Position numbers and translations under genes: made by a program
From: Hemerocallis citrina
Taxonomy: Eukaryota; Streptophyta; Magnoliopsida; Asparagales; Asphodelaceae
Direction of reading: 5' to 3'
DNA length: 64,000 bases
Assembly (NCBI GenBank): GCA_017893485.1
Contig: CM030368.1
Coordinates: forward strand, 172,824,004-172,888,003
Notes under the pieces: model-generated
Told to the model about the DNA's origin: nothing
Seen by the model: only the letters and a program-made list of their open reading frames with translations
Databases searched by the model: none
In this document: piece by piece, positions 32,932-43,604 of the stretch
Layout: every line of letters starts with the position of its first letter
Numbering within the stretch: position 1 is the stretch's first letter

Positions 32932-35900
32932 TGTAACCCCCATTCGCATAAATATATAATTTCCGAATAATTTTCTATATTTCGAATTATTTATAAATTT
33001 AGTTGTGTTAAATTCATTTTAAATTTTCGATTAAAATCTTTTCTAATCGGGAATTATGTTTATTTCGAATGAGGGTGTATTTTAACTTTACCTTCCAATT
33101 TTTTTATTGATCGACTATTTTCATTTTAGCCAAATTAAAAATAATCAGAATTTCTTTAATAATTTGTTAAACCCAATTCCTTTATATAACCTTGTTATTA
33201 CTATTTTATTATTTTTTTCATTATCATTATCATTATTATTATTATGAGTATTATTATTATTACAAGTATTATTGTTATTATTAATATTAGTGATGTTGTT
33301 ATTATATTCATTTTCATGATCTTTATTATTATTATTTTTGATTAAAGCCCAATTGATCTTGACCTATTTTGCATTATTTAATTATTTAATTTGAAGCCCA
33401 AACCCAATTGTTTATTTTAAGCCCAATTTATATTCATTTGATTTGCATTATTTATTTAACCTAAATTGTGAAGCCCAAATATAAAGCCCAATTGTTTTAA
33501 AGACAACCCCATTAACCTAATTTCTCCTTAACCTATGTTGACCACATCAATTCTACTCCACATTCAAATCTCCAGAATCTCTCCTAAATCACGTAACCCC
33601 CAATAATCAGCCTATTGATTGATTCCCGTAACCCCCTCCTCCCCATAATCTCTTCCCTTTTTATTACTATATCATTATTATTTTAATATCATAAACCCCC
33701 CCATGTTCTCTCTCTCCCATATTCTCTCTCCCCGTACCCTTCTCCCTCTCTCGTTATCTTTTTTTGTCCCCTTCTCTAATTCGAAACAGCAGAGAACCCA
33801 AAAGCCCCATTCCTCTCTCCCCCCTTCAACTCCACCATCCACCCACTCACCTCACCCCGACCTCGGCGAGTCCAAGCTCAACCCTGCTGCCACCCAGTCA
33901 CAGCCACTCTCTCCCGTCGCTTGCCGTAGCCACCTGCAGCAGCTCCCTCCACCACCGCGCCGTGCGCCCTGCACCCCTCCACCGTTTCTGCTTCTCCTCG
34001 TCACCATTCCTCTTCCCCAACCTCCAAAGAACCTAACACATCGTCTTCCTCCTCTTTCCTCCATTGCCGAACCCCTGAGCACCGTCGTCACTGCAGTCGC
34101 AGCCACTCTTCTACCTCGCGAGCGATTCCCGCTTGCTTCGCCTCTTCCTCCGTTCACTCATCGCCACCCGAGCACCGCCAGTCGCCAGCTCGCCCTCTCT
34201 CTTCAACCTCTGTTGTCTCCCCCAAAACAGAGCTCCGCCCGTTCACAGCTTCCCTGTGCCACCGCTTGATGCAAGCACCCCCCGAAGTCCTCGTCGAAGT
34301 CACCTCACATCGCTGCTCTCGCCGTAGTCGCATCATCACCCTGTTCCCCCATCGACTGCTCGCCATTGCCGAGGGACCACCTACTGCCTTTCCCCCGTTG
34401 AGCTCCCCTCGACGTCGTCACCATCGGAGATCCCCCACCCTCGCCAATGCCGCCTATCCCCGTCACCATTCCTCTTCCCCAACCACCGAAGAACCCAACA
34501 CCATCGTCTTCCTCCTCCTTCCTCCATTGCCAAATCCCTGAGCACCATCGTCGCTGCAGTCGCAGCCACTCTTCTGCCTCGCGAGAGCTTCCCGCTTTCC
34601 TCGCCTCTTCCTCCGTTCACTCATCGCCACCCGAGCACCGGCAGTCGTCAGCTCGCCCACTCTTTTTAACCTCTATTTTCTACCCCGAAGCAAAGCTTCG
34701 CCCGTTCACAGCTTCCCTGTGCCGCCGCTTGACGCCAGCATCCCCTGAAGTCCTCGCCGCTTGATGCCAGCATCCCCCGAAGTCCTCGCCGCTCGACCTT
34801 CTGCTCGTCGAAGTCACCTCACATCGCTGCTCTCACCGCAGTCGCATCGTCACCCTGTTCCCCCATTGACCGTTCTCCATTGCCGAGCGACCACCTACTG
34901 CCTCTCCCCCGTCGAGCTCCCCTCAACACCGTCACTACCAGAGATCCCCAACCCTCTCCAGCGCCGCTTGACCCCGTCGCCTTAGGTCCGCCACCCCTGG
35001 CCGCATCATCGCTAAGTTCCGTCGCACTCTCTTTCCCGCCATCGCCCCCCCTCTCTCTCTCTGTAGTAAATTGGGAAAAAGTGGAGAAGGAGAAAAGAAC
35101 GGAGAGATTGATTTTATTGGTGTGTGAGTGTTGTGTTGGAGTTTGGGGTTAGATCCAGTAAGTTACTGTTTGTGAAGTGGGTGTTTGTTGTATTTCGCTG
35201 TTTTGCAGGATAGAAGGGATCCGCTTGCTGTGTGGTGTTTTGTGAAGTTAGGGATCACTTGGTTACTGTTTAGGTGTGTGTTGTTGGTGTTTGGTGTTTG
35301 TGTGGGGAGATCCGATCGAGAAAGGAGTTTGGGGTGTTTGCTGTTTTGGAGAAGGGATTGGATTGCTTTGTTGTTGTTGGATTATTTGATTGCTGTTTTG
35401 GAGTTGCTGCCACATATCTTGCACGTGCGTCACTGCCCGAAATTCTGATTCCGTTATTCTTATATTTGGTATCATCGTCGTCAAATCAGGCAAGTATCGC
35501 TTGTACAAATTCGTTTTTTCTAGTACAAGCTTCTTTGCATAAATACCGTAAGTATATTCTTTGACTCTAATTCGCATTCATAAGTCAAATTGAAAACCGT
35601 TTCTATACATAACCCTTTGATCCCGTACTTGTACATGATCGCGAATACCTTGTTGCGACATGCATTACATGAACGTGATTGATACACACATATGTACTCT
35701 TAGGACTATACATGATTATGTGCATGATTGTCTTACCAGTGATAATAGTTTAATTATGACATCTTGTATTTGTTGATTAAAATTAATAAAAGTAATAAGC
35801 CGGGGTTTAAGGAAAAGACCATAGTAGTGGACAATATAGGTAAGTGTACTCGGAAGGGGGCCCGTGTTTCCCATGATTACAAGTTTTATGGAATTAAGTG

Positions 35901-36825
35901 CCACGTAGAACTAAGTGCCACATCAGGGGTTGACGGAGGCCACCTCTAGAATCTACGGGGGTCACCTCTAAAATTCATTACATGATTACAAGTTTACATG
36001 TTTCACGCTACAAGTTTACACTCTATATGTTCACGTTACAATTTTGCACGTATCTCGAACAAAATACAATTGACATGTTTTATCTGAGTACACCGCCCTA
36101 TAAAATCCACCACTAGGCCTAAACGTAACTGATTGTATGTAGCAACCATGTAGTAAAAAGATGGATGCATGAAGTGCTACCTAGATAGGATTAATAAAAG
36201 ACATAAAGATTAACACGTGCACTTGCATGATCCAATTACATGTTCATGTTGACTTGATATTTTTTATTCGATTACTGGTTTACATGCCACTTGTTCCATG
36301 CATGCCTTGCTCATGATCCTGTTTACATGTTATATTTCTCCTATTACATTATTCTTGATTTCCATGATTTTTTTTCCTGCTTCTTGTTTGATTTTATACT
36401 TGTCTCCTTAGCTTGTGCCACTTGCGGCCCATGACTTGCATTAACGGGCATTTTCTTGTTTCTTCTTCTTGTATTAATGTACTTGCAGGCCCGGATGGAG
36501 AGTTACCAAAAGGTGTTGCTGATCAAGTGTTTTAGTCTATGTTTATTTCTTTTATGTTGCTTTAGTTCATGTCTTAATAAATGCTACTCTTTATTGTAAT
36601 CCGGGCTTGTTTGACCCGTAACTATTGTATTTCCCAATTGTTGGTTGTGTTATGGACTATGTCATGAACTTTCATTATCATATTGTGATTTTACATGCCT
36701 GCGTGGTTTATTTTGTCATCTTGTTGTTGAGTTGCCTGTACAGCTTATGAATGGTGCATTCATACCATTCGCTGGGCCTCAGTCACGTGCTCATATTCCT
36801 GTATTTTGGGAAGCGAGGCGTGACA
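32932..36825 (+). repeat. 3' LTR of element D (3894 bp)
   Basis: Begins TGTAACCCCCATTCGC and ends GCGAGGCGTGACA. It is collinear with the 5' LTR except for about 509 extra bases caused by the duplication at 34002-34975. Confidence 0.92.
34002..34975 (+). repeat. tandem duplication in the 3' LTR of D
   Basis: The segment starting CACCATTCCTCTTCCCC at 34002 is repeated from 34464 (offset 462 bp). The second copy carries a further small duplication around 34735-34795 ('CCGAAGTCCTCGCCGCT' repeated). The 5' LTR has a single copy, so the change followed the D insertion or arose during the last reverse transcription. Confidence 0.88.
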
Positions 36826-37914
36826 ATGACTTAATCTACTACTGTAACTACGGTAAGTATCCTAAGTGTTCTATGAGTTACGAGCCCACGTCTAGGCACC
36901 CTGGAGAGAATCCCAACGCACTGACACATGACTCATCATGCAGGCATCCTGTGGTGACTTGACATCTTACCATAGACATGGCACCACCCGTAGTCACAGA
37001 CCACCCCATAAGCGTTGCCAACGGGACGGTACTCTGGAGCAGTATCCACGTCCTACTCATGACGCATCATGGGACATCCTGTGAATACTCTCATGCCGCC
37101 AATCCAATGGCCCTCATACTCATGTTTTCTCTTACTTTAATCACATCTTCACTATGTATTTAATCCTTAATTTAATAGAATCATGAACAAAATCAATCCC
37201 TTAGGGTTAGCACCCCCACTATACCGGACTTATTCATTCATTTAACATGACCCAATCTTGGTCATTTCATTTCAAATATCATCTCAACATTTCTTTCATT
37301 GCCGGTATGAGGCTTAGCTACACCCTAGTTCTTAATTTCAACTCATAATCACAACATCGAGTTTTCATAATCATAAAGTCTCTTTCATAATTAACACAAT
37401 TCACATTTCATGTTCATTGCATTTGTGTATTCATAATCATAAGATCTTTCATAACTCATCATGACATTCAATTTCGATTTCATGTACATTCTCATCCATA
37501 AACAAAAAGAATTCATTTGTCTAACTTGTCACATTCAACAATTTATTCTTTCTACATAATTTTTTTATTCTCATTTTAATCAATACTAGTTTCATAATTC
37601 ACATTTTCGATTAATTCCACAATTCACACTTTCAATTTCCCCATTACCAAATCTCATTTTAAACTCCTTTAAACAACTCCTTTATTTTATTTTTTTATCT
37701 AAAAGGCAATTTAATTTAATAATTAAAACAAGTCCTTTCTTGCAAAATAGTCTCAAATTTTCAATTCCATTACACCGAAAGTTGTAGAAAATTATCCCAT
37801 GTAATCTACATATTTTCAGGAATTTTCCTATATTTTTTCTAAATTTTTATTTCGTTAAAAACTCTAAAAAATATTAAATTCCCAAAAAAATCAGTTTTTA
37901 ATACGAAACCCCCA

Positions 37915-38010
37915 CATCCAAATTCGAACCCACGACGCCAAGCCACGTGGCGCTACAGTGTCCACCCTGTGGCGCCCCCACTAACCACAGAACCAGAGCC
38001 TATATGGCGA
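37915..38010 (-). other. tRNA-like module 1 in the C LTR (left copy)
   Basis: On the minus strand, 'GTGGTTAGTGGGGGC' (about 37988-37974) resembles a tRNA A box and 'GTGGGTTCGAATTTGG' (37933-37918) a B box (GGTTCGAANNN). The same pair is at 50300-50395 in the other LTR, where the B box reads GGGTTCGAATCCGG. It is probably a degraded tRNA-derived sequence carried by the LTR family, not a working tRNA. Confidence 0.5.
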
Positions 38011-38084
38011 CAAAGAGATGGATTATTATCCACAAGAATCGACTTTCGGGTACTCTGGATTTTTGAAAAAAAAAAGTAAAAGGC

Positions 38085-38175
38085 TCTCGCCCAGTATCGA
38101 AACTGAGACCTCAGAGGTCAACACACGGCTACAGTAAACGCCATCGCACACTAAACCACTTGGTCTAAGGGACCA
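38085..38175 (-). other. tRNA-like module 2 in the C LTR (left copy)
   Basis: On the minus strand, 'CCAAGTGGTTTAGTG' (about 38165-38151) resembles a Ser/Leu-type A box, and 'CTCAGTTTCGATACTGGG' (38107-38090) resembles a T-arm with its B box; the arm can pair CAG/CTG. The other LTR copy at 50474-50575 reads 'CCAAGTGGTTAAGTG' and 'CTCGGTTTCGATACTGGG', closer to a real tRNA. Confidence 0.5.
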
Positions 38176-38950
38176 GGCTGCATCAAAAAAAGTTGGGTTG
38201 TTTTTGATATAGTTCTCTGTTTATTTAATTTTTTTCTATAATTCTCAAAACGTTTTTAGTTCTTTTCTTCTCTTTTTGAATCAAAACTCTCCAGATTATA
38301 AACTATATAAAATTACAGTAAGCCAGTATTTTTATAATCATTATTTGCCTTATAAAACATGCATTTTTGGTCCTATTTCATGTTCTACGTCCATAATTTC
38401 AACATTGAGAACAAATCACATTTCTACAAAATTAGACTCTAGATTTCCACAAAACTACTTTATTTCTTTGTTCTTCTACTTATTAACACCCTACAACATT
38501 TTTAGAACACAAATTTTCCATCTTTCTACATTAGTGTTGCTTTAATTTAAAACAATCAACTTACAAGATGCATTTAATCAATTTTTCATCTCATGAACAC
38601 AAATTTCTCAATAAAGTATATTTCAAAACATATAGCATGGCAACATGATAGATTTTAGCACATTCATTCACAATTTAATAACTAGCAATCAAATTGTCAA
38701 GCATTCTCTTAATTACCATCCTTTTTCTAAATAAGCAAACATGAGGCCAATTTTACTTAGTTTTCCCTTAGTAATTCTATCATCCATTCCTAGCATGGTA
38801 TCTAGATTAGAAGCATGAGAAACACCCACCTATTGGAGAAAAACGAAATGAAAAGCTCCTAGAATCTCCTAGAATGTATGAAAGTAGCCTTCTCCTCCTA
38901 GATTGTGTTGCCAACTCGTCTCCTCCTTGTGCTTGATTGGAACTCGAGCC

Positions 38951-39265
38951 TAGGGGTGGCAACTGGGCCGGGTCAACCGACGACCCACCCGCGACCCGGC
39001 CCACGAACCCGGCCCCCTTAAGAGCTTCACGGGTTCGGGTCGAACCCGGTGAACAGTACCGGGTCGACCCGGGTCGCAATTTACGCGAATCGAATTTGCG
39101 AAACCCGGCCCGCGAACCCGTTTAATTCGCAAATTGAACCCGTCAACCCGCGGTTCGACCCGCGGGTTTCGACCCGTACGGGTCGAACGTTCGACCCGTG
39201 ACAGGCCGACCGTTCGACCCGCGGGTCGAACGGGTCGAAACCCGTGGTTCGAACCCGGGTCTGTC
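38951..39265 (+). repeat. left subterminal repeats of the hAT element
   Basis: GC-rich DNA packed with short motifs of the GGGTCGAACC / CGGGTCGACCCG / AACCCGGCCC kind in both orientations. In hAT elements, subterminal repeats are bound by the transposase (established knowledge). The sharp contrast with the AT-rich LTR around it marks the element edge. Confidence 0.8.
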
Positions 39266-39850
39266 GTTGACTCGCTGGCAAGGCAGCAAACGGCTCTTAG
39301 AGCCGTTGCTGTGTAAACGGCTCTTTTATTTTTTTTATTTTTTATTTTTTTGTTTTTTCCCACTTCTAAGCCTATAAATAGCCCCCAAAAATCTCCAAAA
39401 AAATCACACCTCCCTCTCTTACTCTCTCTACTATTATACATAAAAAAAAATTGAACAATTGTAGTAATCATCAAACAAGTGTACAAGGAGGCGTATACAC
39501 GATCAAATTTCGGTCGTATCGGAGAACAAAATTCAACGTCTTCAACTCTCTTGAACCATCGACTCAAATCTACTTCAACCTCTTCTCAACTCTTCAATTG
39601 CGAAATCGGCAAAGCGCTCCTCCATCTTTTCTATTATATTCTAATTTTCATGGTTTTTTTTTATACGCGTATTCCACGGTGAACGGTATCAAAATATCTC
39701 TATCTCCCTTGTTTTTTTTTTGCATTGTAGTTAAAATTATTGTTCGTTTTTTGAACTTCTCTATCTCAACCCTCTTGTTTTTTAGTTTTTTTTGTATAAT
39801 TCACCGCTCCTACATTGTAGATTTTTTTTTACATACCACATTACTACACT

Positions 39851-41951
39851 ATGTCTAGATCACGCGGTAGCGGTCGTAGCGGACAAGATTCTTCCTCATC
39901 TTCACGTAGGCCACCAATTGTCCCAATTATTGAGCCCGCCCAAGATTACATTGATCCTACTATGGAACAATGGGGTACACACGATGATGTTGGACATGAA
40001 CAATTAGAAGAAGAACAACAACAACAAACCGAAACCACACAACCCCGTAGTAGTAGGAAAAGTAGAGGAGAAACTAGCAATTGGCATAAGTTTTATGAGT
40101 ATATCCCGGACGAAAATACTCCGGGTATAGGTGTGAAAGTGTGTGAATTATGTGGTAAACAATACAAATTCAAGAGGGGTGACGGAACCGGTACACATAG
40201 TAGGCACATCCTAAATAATCATAAAGATCTTCTTGATCAAATACAAGGCCAACAAAGAATAAACCCTAGGACCGGTCAAGTAGATAGCCACCCTTATGAT
40301 CCCGAACTTGTTCGTCGGGAAATGACCCGATTAGTAATTAAGGAAGAGTTACCATTTACCTATCCCGAGAGTAGGAACTTGAAAAATTTTAATCAAACGG
40401 CCTTAAACCCTCATTTGAAAAGAATTCCGAGAAATACTTGCAAATCGGATTGTTTTAAAGTGTACATGGAAATGAAGGACGCGTTGATTGCAATTTTATG
40501 GAGTTTAACTTGTAGGGTTAGTTTAATTTCGGATTGTTGGACGGGTGTCAACAATATTCCAACGATGGGAATAACCTGTCATTGGATCGACAATGATTGG
40601 ATTCTTAATAAAAGAATCATATCACTTGCGCCGTTGCCGTATCCCCATAGTGGCGCTGAAATAGCAAACCGTATTATAAAAATTTGTGATGTTTTTCATA
40701 TTCGCGATAAAATTATGGCTATTAGTTTTGATAATGCATCTAACAACAATGTAGCAATTAATACTTTAAAAAGAATATTAAACCCTCCATCTGACAATAT
40801 TTTTCATGTTAGGTGTGCATGTCATATTATAAATTTATGTGTTCAAGATGCATTAGGTATAGCTGATCCATATATAATTAAAATTAGAAATTGTGTACAT
40901 TTCATTGCATTAAAACCAAGCATTCTACAAGAATGGAAAGCTTGGTGTAGAGCTAGAAATGTTCCTTTTAGAAAATTTCCAAAGGATGTTAGACACCGAT
41001 GGAATTCTACTTTTGATTTACTAAATGTTGTCACCGAATATAAAGCAGTTGTAAATGATTTTTGTATCGCACAAAATATGCCTAATTTTCAAATGACTGC
41101 CGCCGATTGGTTTTTTGCTGAATCTTTGTTGAAATTTTTAGAACCTTTTAAAACCGCAACTTTAAAATTTTCAAAAACATATGAATCTACTTCTAGTAGC
41201 ATTTTTATTGAATTAGTTAGCATGATGCAAACATTTAACGAAATGTTAAATGATATCCATATTAGTGACATTGTAAAACCTGCATTTACAAAATTTTTGA
41301 AGTATTATTTTCCTCCTCCTATGTTGATTTGTGTTGCTACTGTTATGGATCCTCGTATCAAATTAGAAGGTACGAAGAATTTGATAGAAATATTTTTTGG
41401 ATATTTAGATAACATTGTAAAATTAACAATTGATTGCGCTAGTTTTTTAGTTCAATTTGAATCTACGTTAAATAACTTGTATGATTATTATGATAGACGT
41501 TTTGCTTCTAGTAGTACAACTTCTGTAGTTAGTTCTTCTTCTGGTAGTTCTAAAGGTAAAAGTAGAATTGGTGATAGAACATTTAGTTTACTTGAAAAAA
41601 ATCAATCTAAAAAACCTAGGACTAATCAACCAAATGAATTAAATTGGTATAACCAACAAGATGCTGAGCCTTTTACTTCTGCACTAGATATTTTACAGTG
41701 GTGGAAAGAACATGAACACACTTTTAGTATTCTATCAATTATGGCTAAAGATTTACTAACTCCTCCTGTCTCTACAGTTGCTTCTGAGAGTGCGTTTTCT
41801 ACAAGTGGCAGGGTTCTATCTGATTACAGGAATCGGTTGAAGCCCGAGACGTTAGAGATGCTCGTATGCACAGAAGACTGGCTGAAGGCTGAAGATAGGA
41901 CGCAAGGGAAAGCACTATCGAGTTCCACAAGTGGGAGCAACTCGCCTGAAG

Positions 41952-41984
<33 letters not shown>

Positions 41985-41986
41985 AG
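39851..41986 (+). CDS. hAT transposase, BED zinc finger type, 711 residues
   Basis: Cuts and moves the element by binding its ends. Low-complexity N-terminus (residues 1-75). BED-type zinc finger around 79-124 with C98, C101, H119, H124. RNase-H-like core with Asp228 in 'LISDCWTG' and Asp294 in 'ISFDNASNNN', then 'VRCACHIINL' (about 320-329) and 'RHRWNSTFDLL' (about 380-390). Near the end is the hAT dimerisation block 'QWWKEHEHTF...LTPPVSTVASESAFSTSGR', with Glu646 as the likely third catalytic residue. The C-terminus is ten Gln encoded by CAA repeats. It resembles plant RICESLEEPER-like proteins. The frame is uninterrupted from an ATG in a good context after a 5' leader starting near 39405. 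Of all transposon proteins in the window only this one is intact. Confidence 0.93.
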
Positions 41987-42159
41987 CTTTTCTTGTTATG
42001 TTAAATTAGAAAAATTGTAGTCAATTAAAATTGTACATAAGAAATATGTTATTGTATAAAACTTATTTGTGAATTGAATTCTTCATTTCGTTATAAATTG
42101 TTCAAATTGTACAACTTAAATTCATATGAATAAAATTTCAAAATTTTTTGTCAATTTCA

Positions 42160-42420
42160 CTCTTTCAATCTTATTATTATTATTACGAATTTTTTTGTTT
42201 ATTAGTATTATTACTTACTTAGTATTATAATTAAACATCATTTGGGGATATTTGCTTCAATTTGAAGAATTGTAGTATTATTACTTATTAGTATTATTAC
42301 AATATTACTGAATTACATACTTAGTATTATAATTAAACATCATTTGGGGATATTTGAAGAATTGTAGTATTATTACTTATTAGTAGTATTACTTACTTAG
42401 TATTATAATTTTTTAAGAAA
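42160..42420. repeat. internal AT-rich direct repeats in the hAT 3' region
   Basis: A block containing 'ATTAAACATCATTTGGGG' and 'TAGTATTATTACTTATTAG' occurs twice about 105 bp apart (42228 and 42333), with further partial copies. It lies between the transposase and the right subterminal repeats. No coding content. Confidence 0.7.
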
Positions 42421-42545
42421 TGTAATATTCATCAAACAAAAATATGGTTGTTTGTATAATTGTATACATCATTTGTAAAACTATTATTATTATTAGTTCA
42501 ATTTAAGCTACCAAACCAAAAAAAATAAAAAAATAAAAAAATAAA

Positions 42546-42576
<31 letters not shown>

Positions 42577-42582
42577 TATTAA

Positions 42583-42786
42583 ACGGGCCAACCCGCGGGT
42601 CGACCCGGCCCAACCCGGGTTGAGCCCTAAAGGGTTCACGGGTTGGGCGGGCCACCCAATTAAGAAATTGACCCGGCCCGGCCCGGCCCGCATAAGACGC
42701 CAACCCGGCCCGGCCCGCCCACTCGAGCGTGCCAACCCGCACGGGTTGGGCCCGGACCGGCCCGTTCGACCCGTTCGCCACCCCTA
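42583..42786. repeat. right subterminal repeats of the hAT element
   Basis: Dense CCCGGCCC / AACCCG / CGGGTTGG motifs up to the inverted repeat, mirroring the left end. It is preceded by a (TA)n microsatellite at about 42545-42575. Confidence 0.8.
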
Positions 42787-43604
42787 CTCGAGCCTCCCTT
42801 GCTCCTTTGGTGAAATGGCCGGCCTTTACTTGAAGGGACACACACACAAAATGCACACTCAATCTTTTACTCACTTTACTTCTCAATCTTTTCTCACTTT
42901 AATCTTTTTCTCTCTTACTAATTTCTAGTGTACTAATGAGAAGAAACTAGGGGTATTTATACATTTTTGGGATGTGAATAGATGGCTAGGATTTAATCAA
43001 GGATCAAGATGAAATGGGAAGTTTTACTAACTTCCATGATCACATAACCACCCCTCAACACAAATCCACTCCCTCCATCTCTCCATGCCACAATCCGGCC
43101 ACCCATGGGGTGTGCATTGCACACACTAGTGCATGCACGTGCCTCATCTAGTACCCCCTTCTAATAAGTTGTACATTATAAATTAATTTATTGTTTAGTA
43201 AAAGTGTCTGCACTACAAGTTATAACAATTAAAAGGTTAATTAATTTGTGGGGTTCAAAATAGTGGGCTATTAGACTCATGGGCTATTAATGAAACATTT
43301 AATTAATTAGAGTGGGCTTAAATTAGTAAAACAAGTTTAAGCTTTTAAAATAGGCTTTTTTTTTTAAATAAAGAGAAAGAAATAAAAGTAATTGTTTGGT
43401 CATGTTATAAAAGAGATAATTTTTTATTAAAAAAATATGTACAAGAATTTGTACGTGCACAACACGTAAAATCAACAATTTCTCAATTAATAAAAGCTTA
43501 GGATATTACTACACTCACTCCTTAGAATAGTTCCGTCCCCGAAATTACACTTAAAGGGTGAGGAAAACATAACATAACGAGAAGAAAAGGAAAGAAAATA
43601 CAAA

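Larger units (their letters stand above)
28862..36825 (+). mobile_element. element D: non-coding LTR retrotransposon with giant LTRs
   Basis: LTRs 28862-32246 (3385 bp) and 32932-36825 (3894 bp) enclose only 685 bp of internal DNA. That interval has a tRNA-Met-type primer-binding site (TGGTATCAGAGC, 32257-32268), no gag or pol, and a purine-rich tract (AAGGTGGGTAGGA, 32919-32931). The perfect TSD ATGAC is at 28857-28861 and 36826-36830. It fits the LARD class of non-autonomous elements that borrow proteins from a relative. LTR size and primer site suggest a Tekay-type helper, but the LTRs are not alignable by eye to B or C. Confidence 0.9.
38951..42786 (+). mobile_element. hAT transposon, apparently complete (3836 bp)
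   Basis: Terminal inverted repeats are TAGGGGTGGC at 38951-38960 and its reverse complement at 42777-42786. The 8-bp TSD CTCGAGCC is at 38943-38950 and 42787-42794. The matching site in the other C LTR (around 51330-51340) has a single CCTGAGCC, i.e. the empty site. A TATA box (TATAAATA, 39373-39380) lies upstream of the transposase. Near-perfect ends, an exact TSD and an open transposase mark this as the youngest insertion in the window. It could still be autonomous. Confidence 0.95.
28319..43513 (-). repeat. 3' LTR of element C, in three pieces
   Basis: Pieces are 28319-28861, 36831-38950 and 42795-43513; the gaps are element D and the hAT transposon. It begins TGTAACACCCCG on the plus strand and ends GGATATTACTACA, and matches 48673-52074 throughout. 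A minus-strand TATA (TATAAATAC) lies at about 42961-42953. The neighbouring polypurine tract AAGGAGTGAG (minus strand) is at 43523-43514. Confidence 0.93.

Noticed and set aside
37915..38175. Functional tRNA genes
   Set aside because: A- and B-box-like segments are present but acceptor stems do not pair and the spacing is irregular, so they are reported only as tRNA-like modules.
39134..39316. Open frames in the GC-rich ends of the hAT element (also 42503-42886)
   Set aside because: Produced by subterminal repeats of CGGGTCGACC type; repetitive peptides and no start context.
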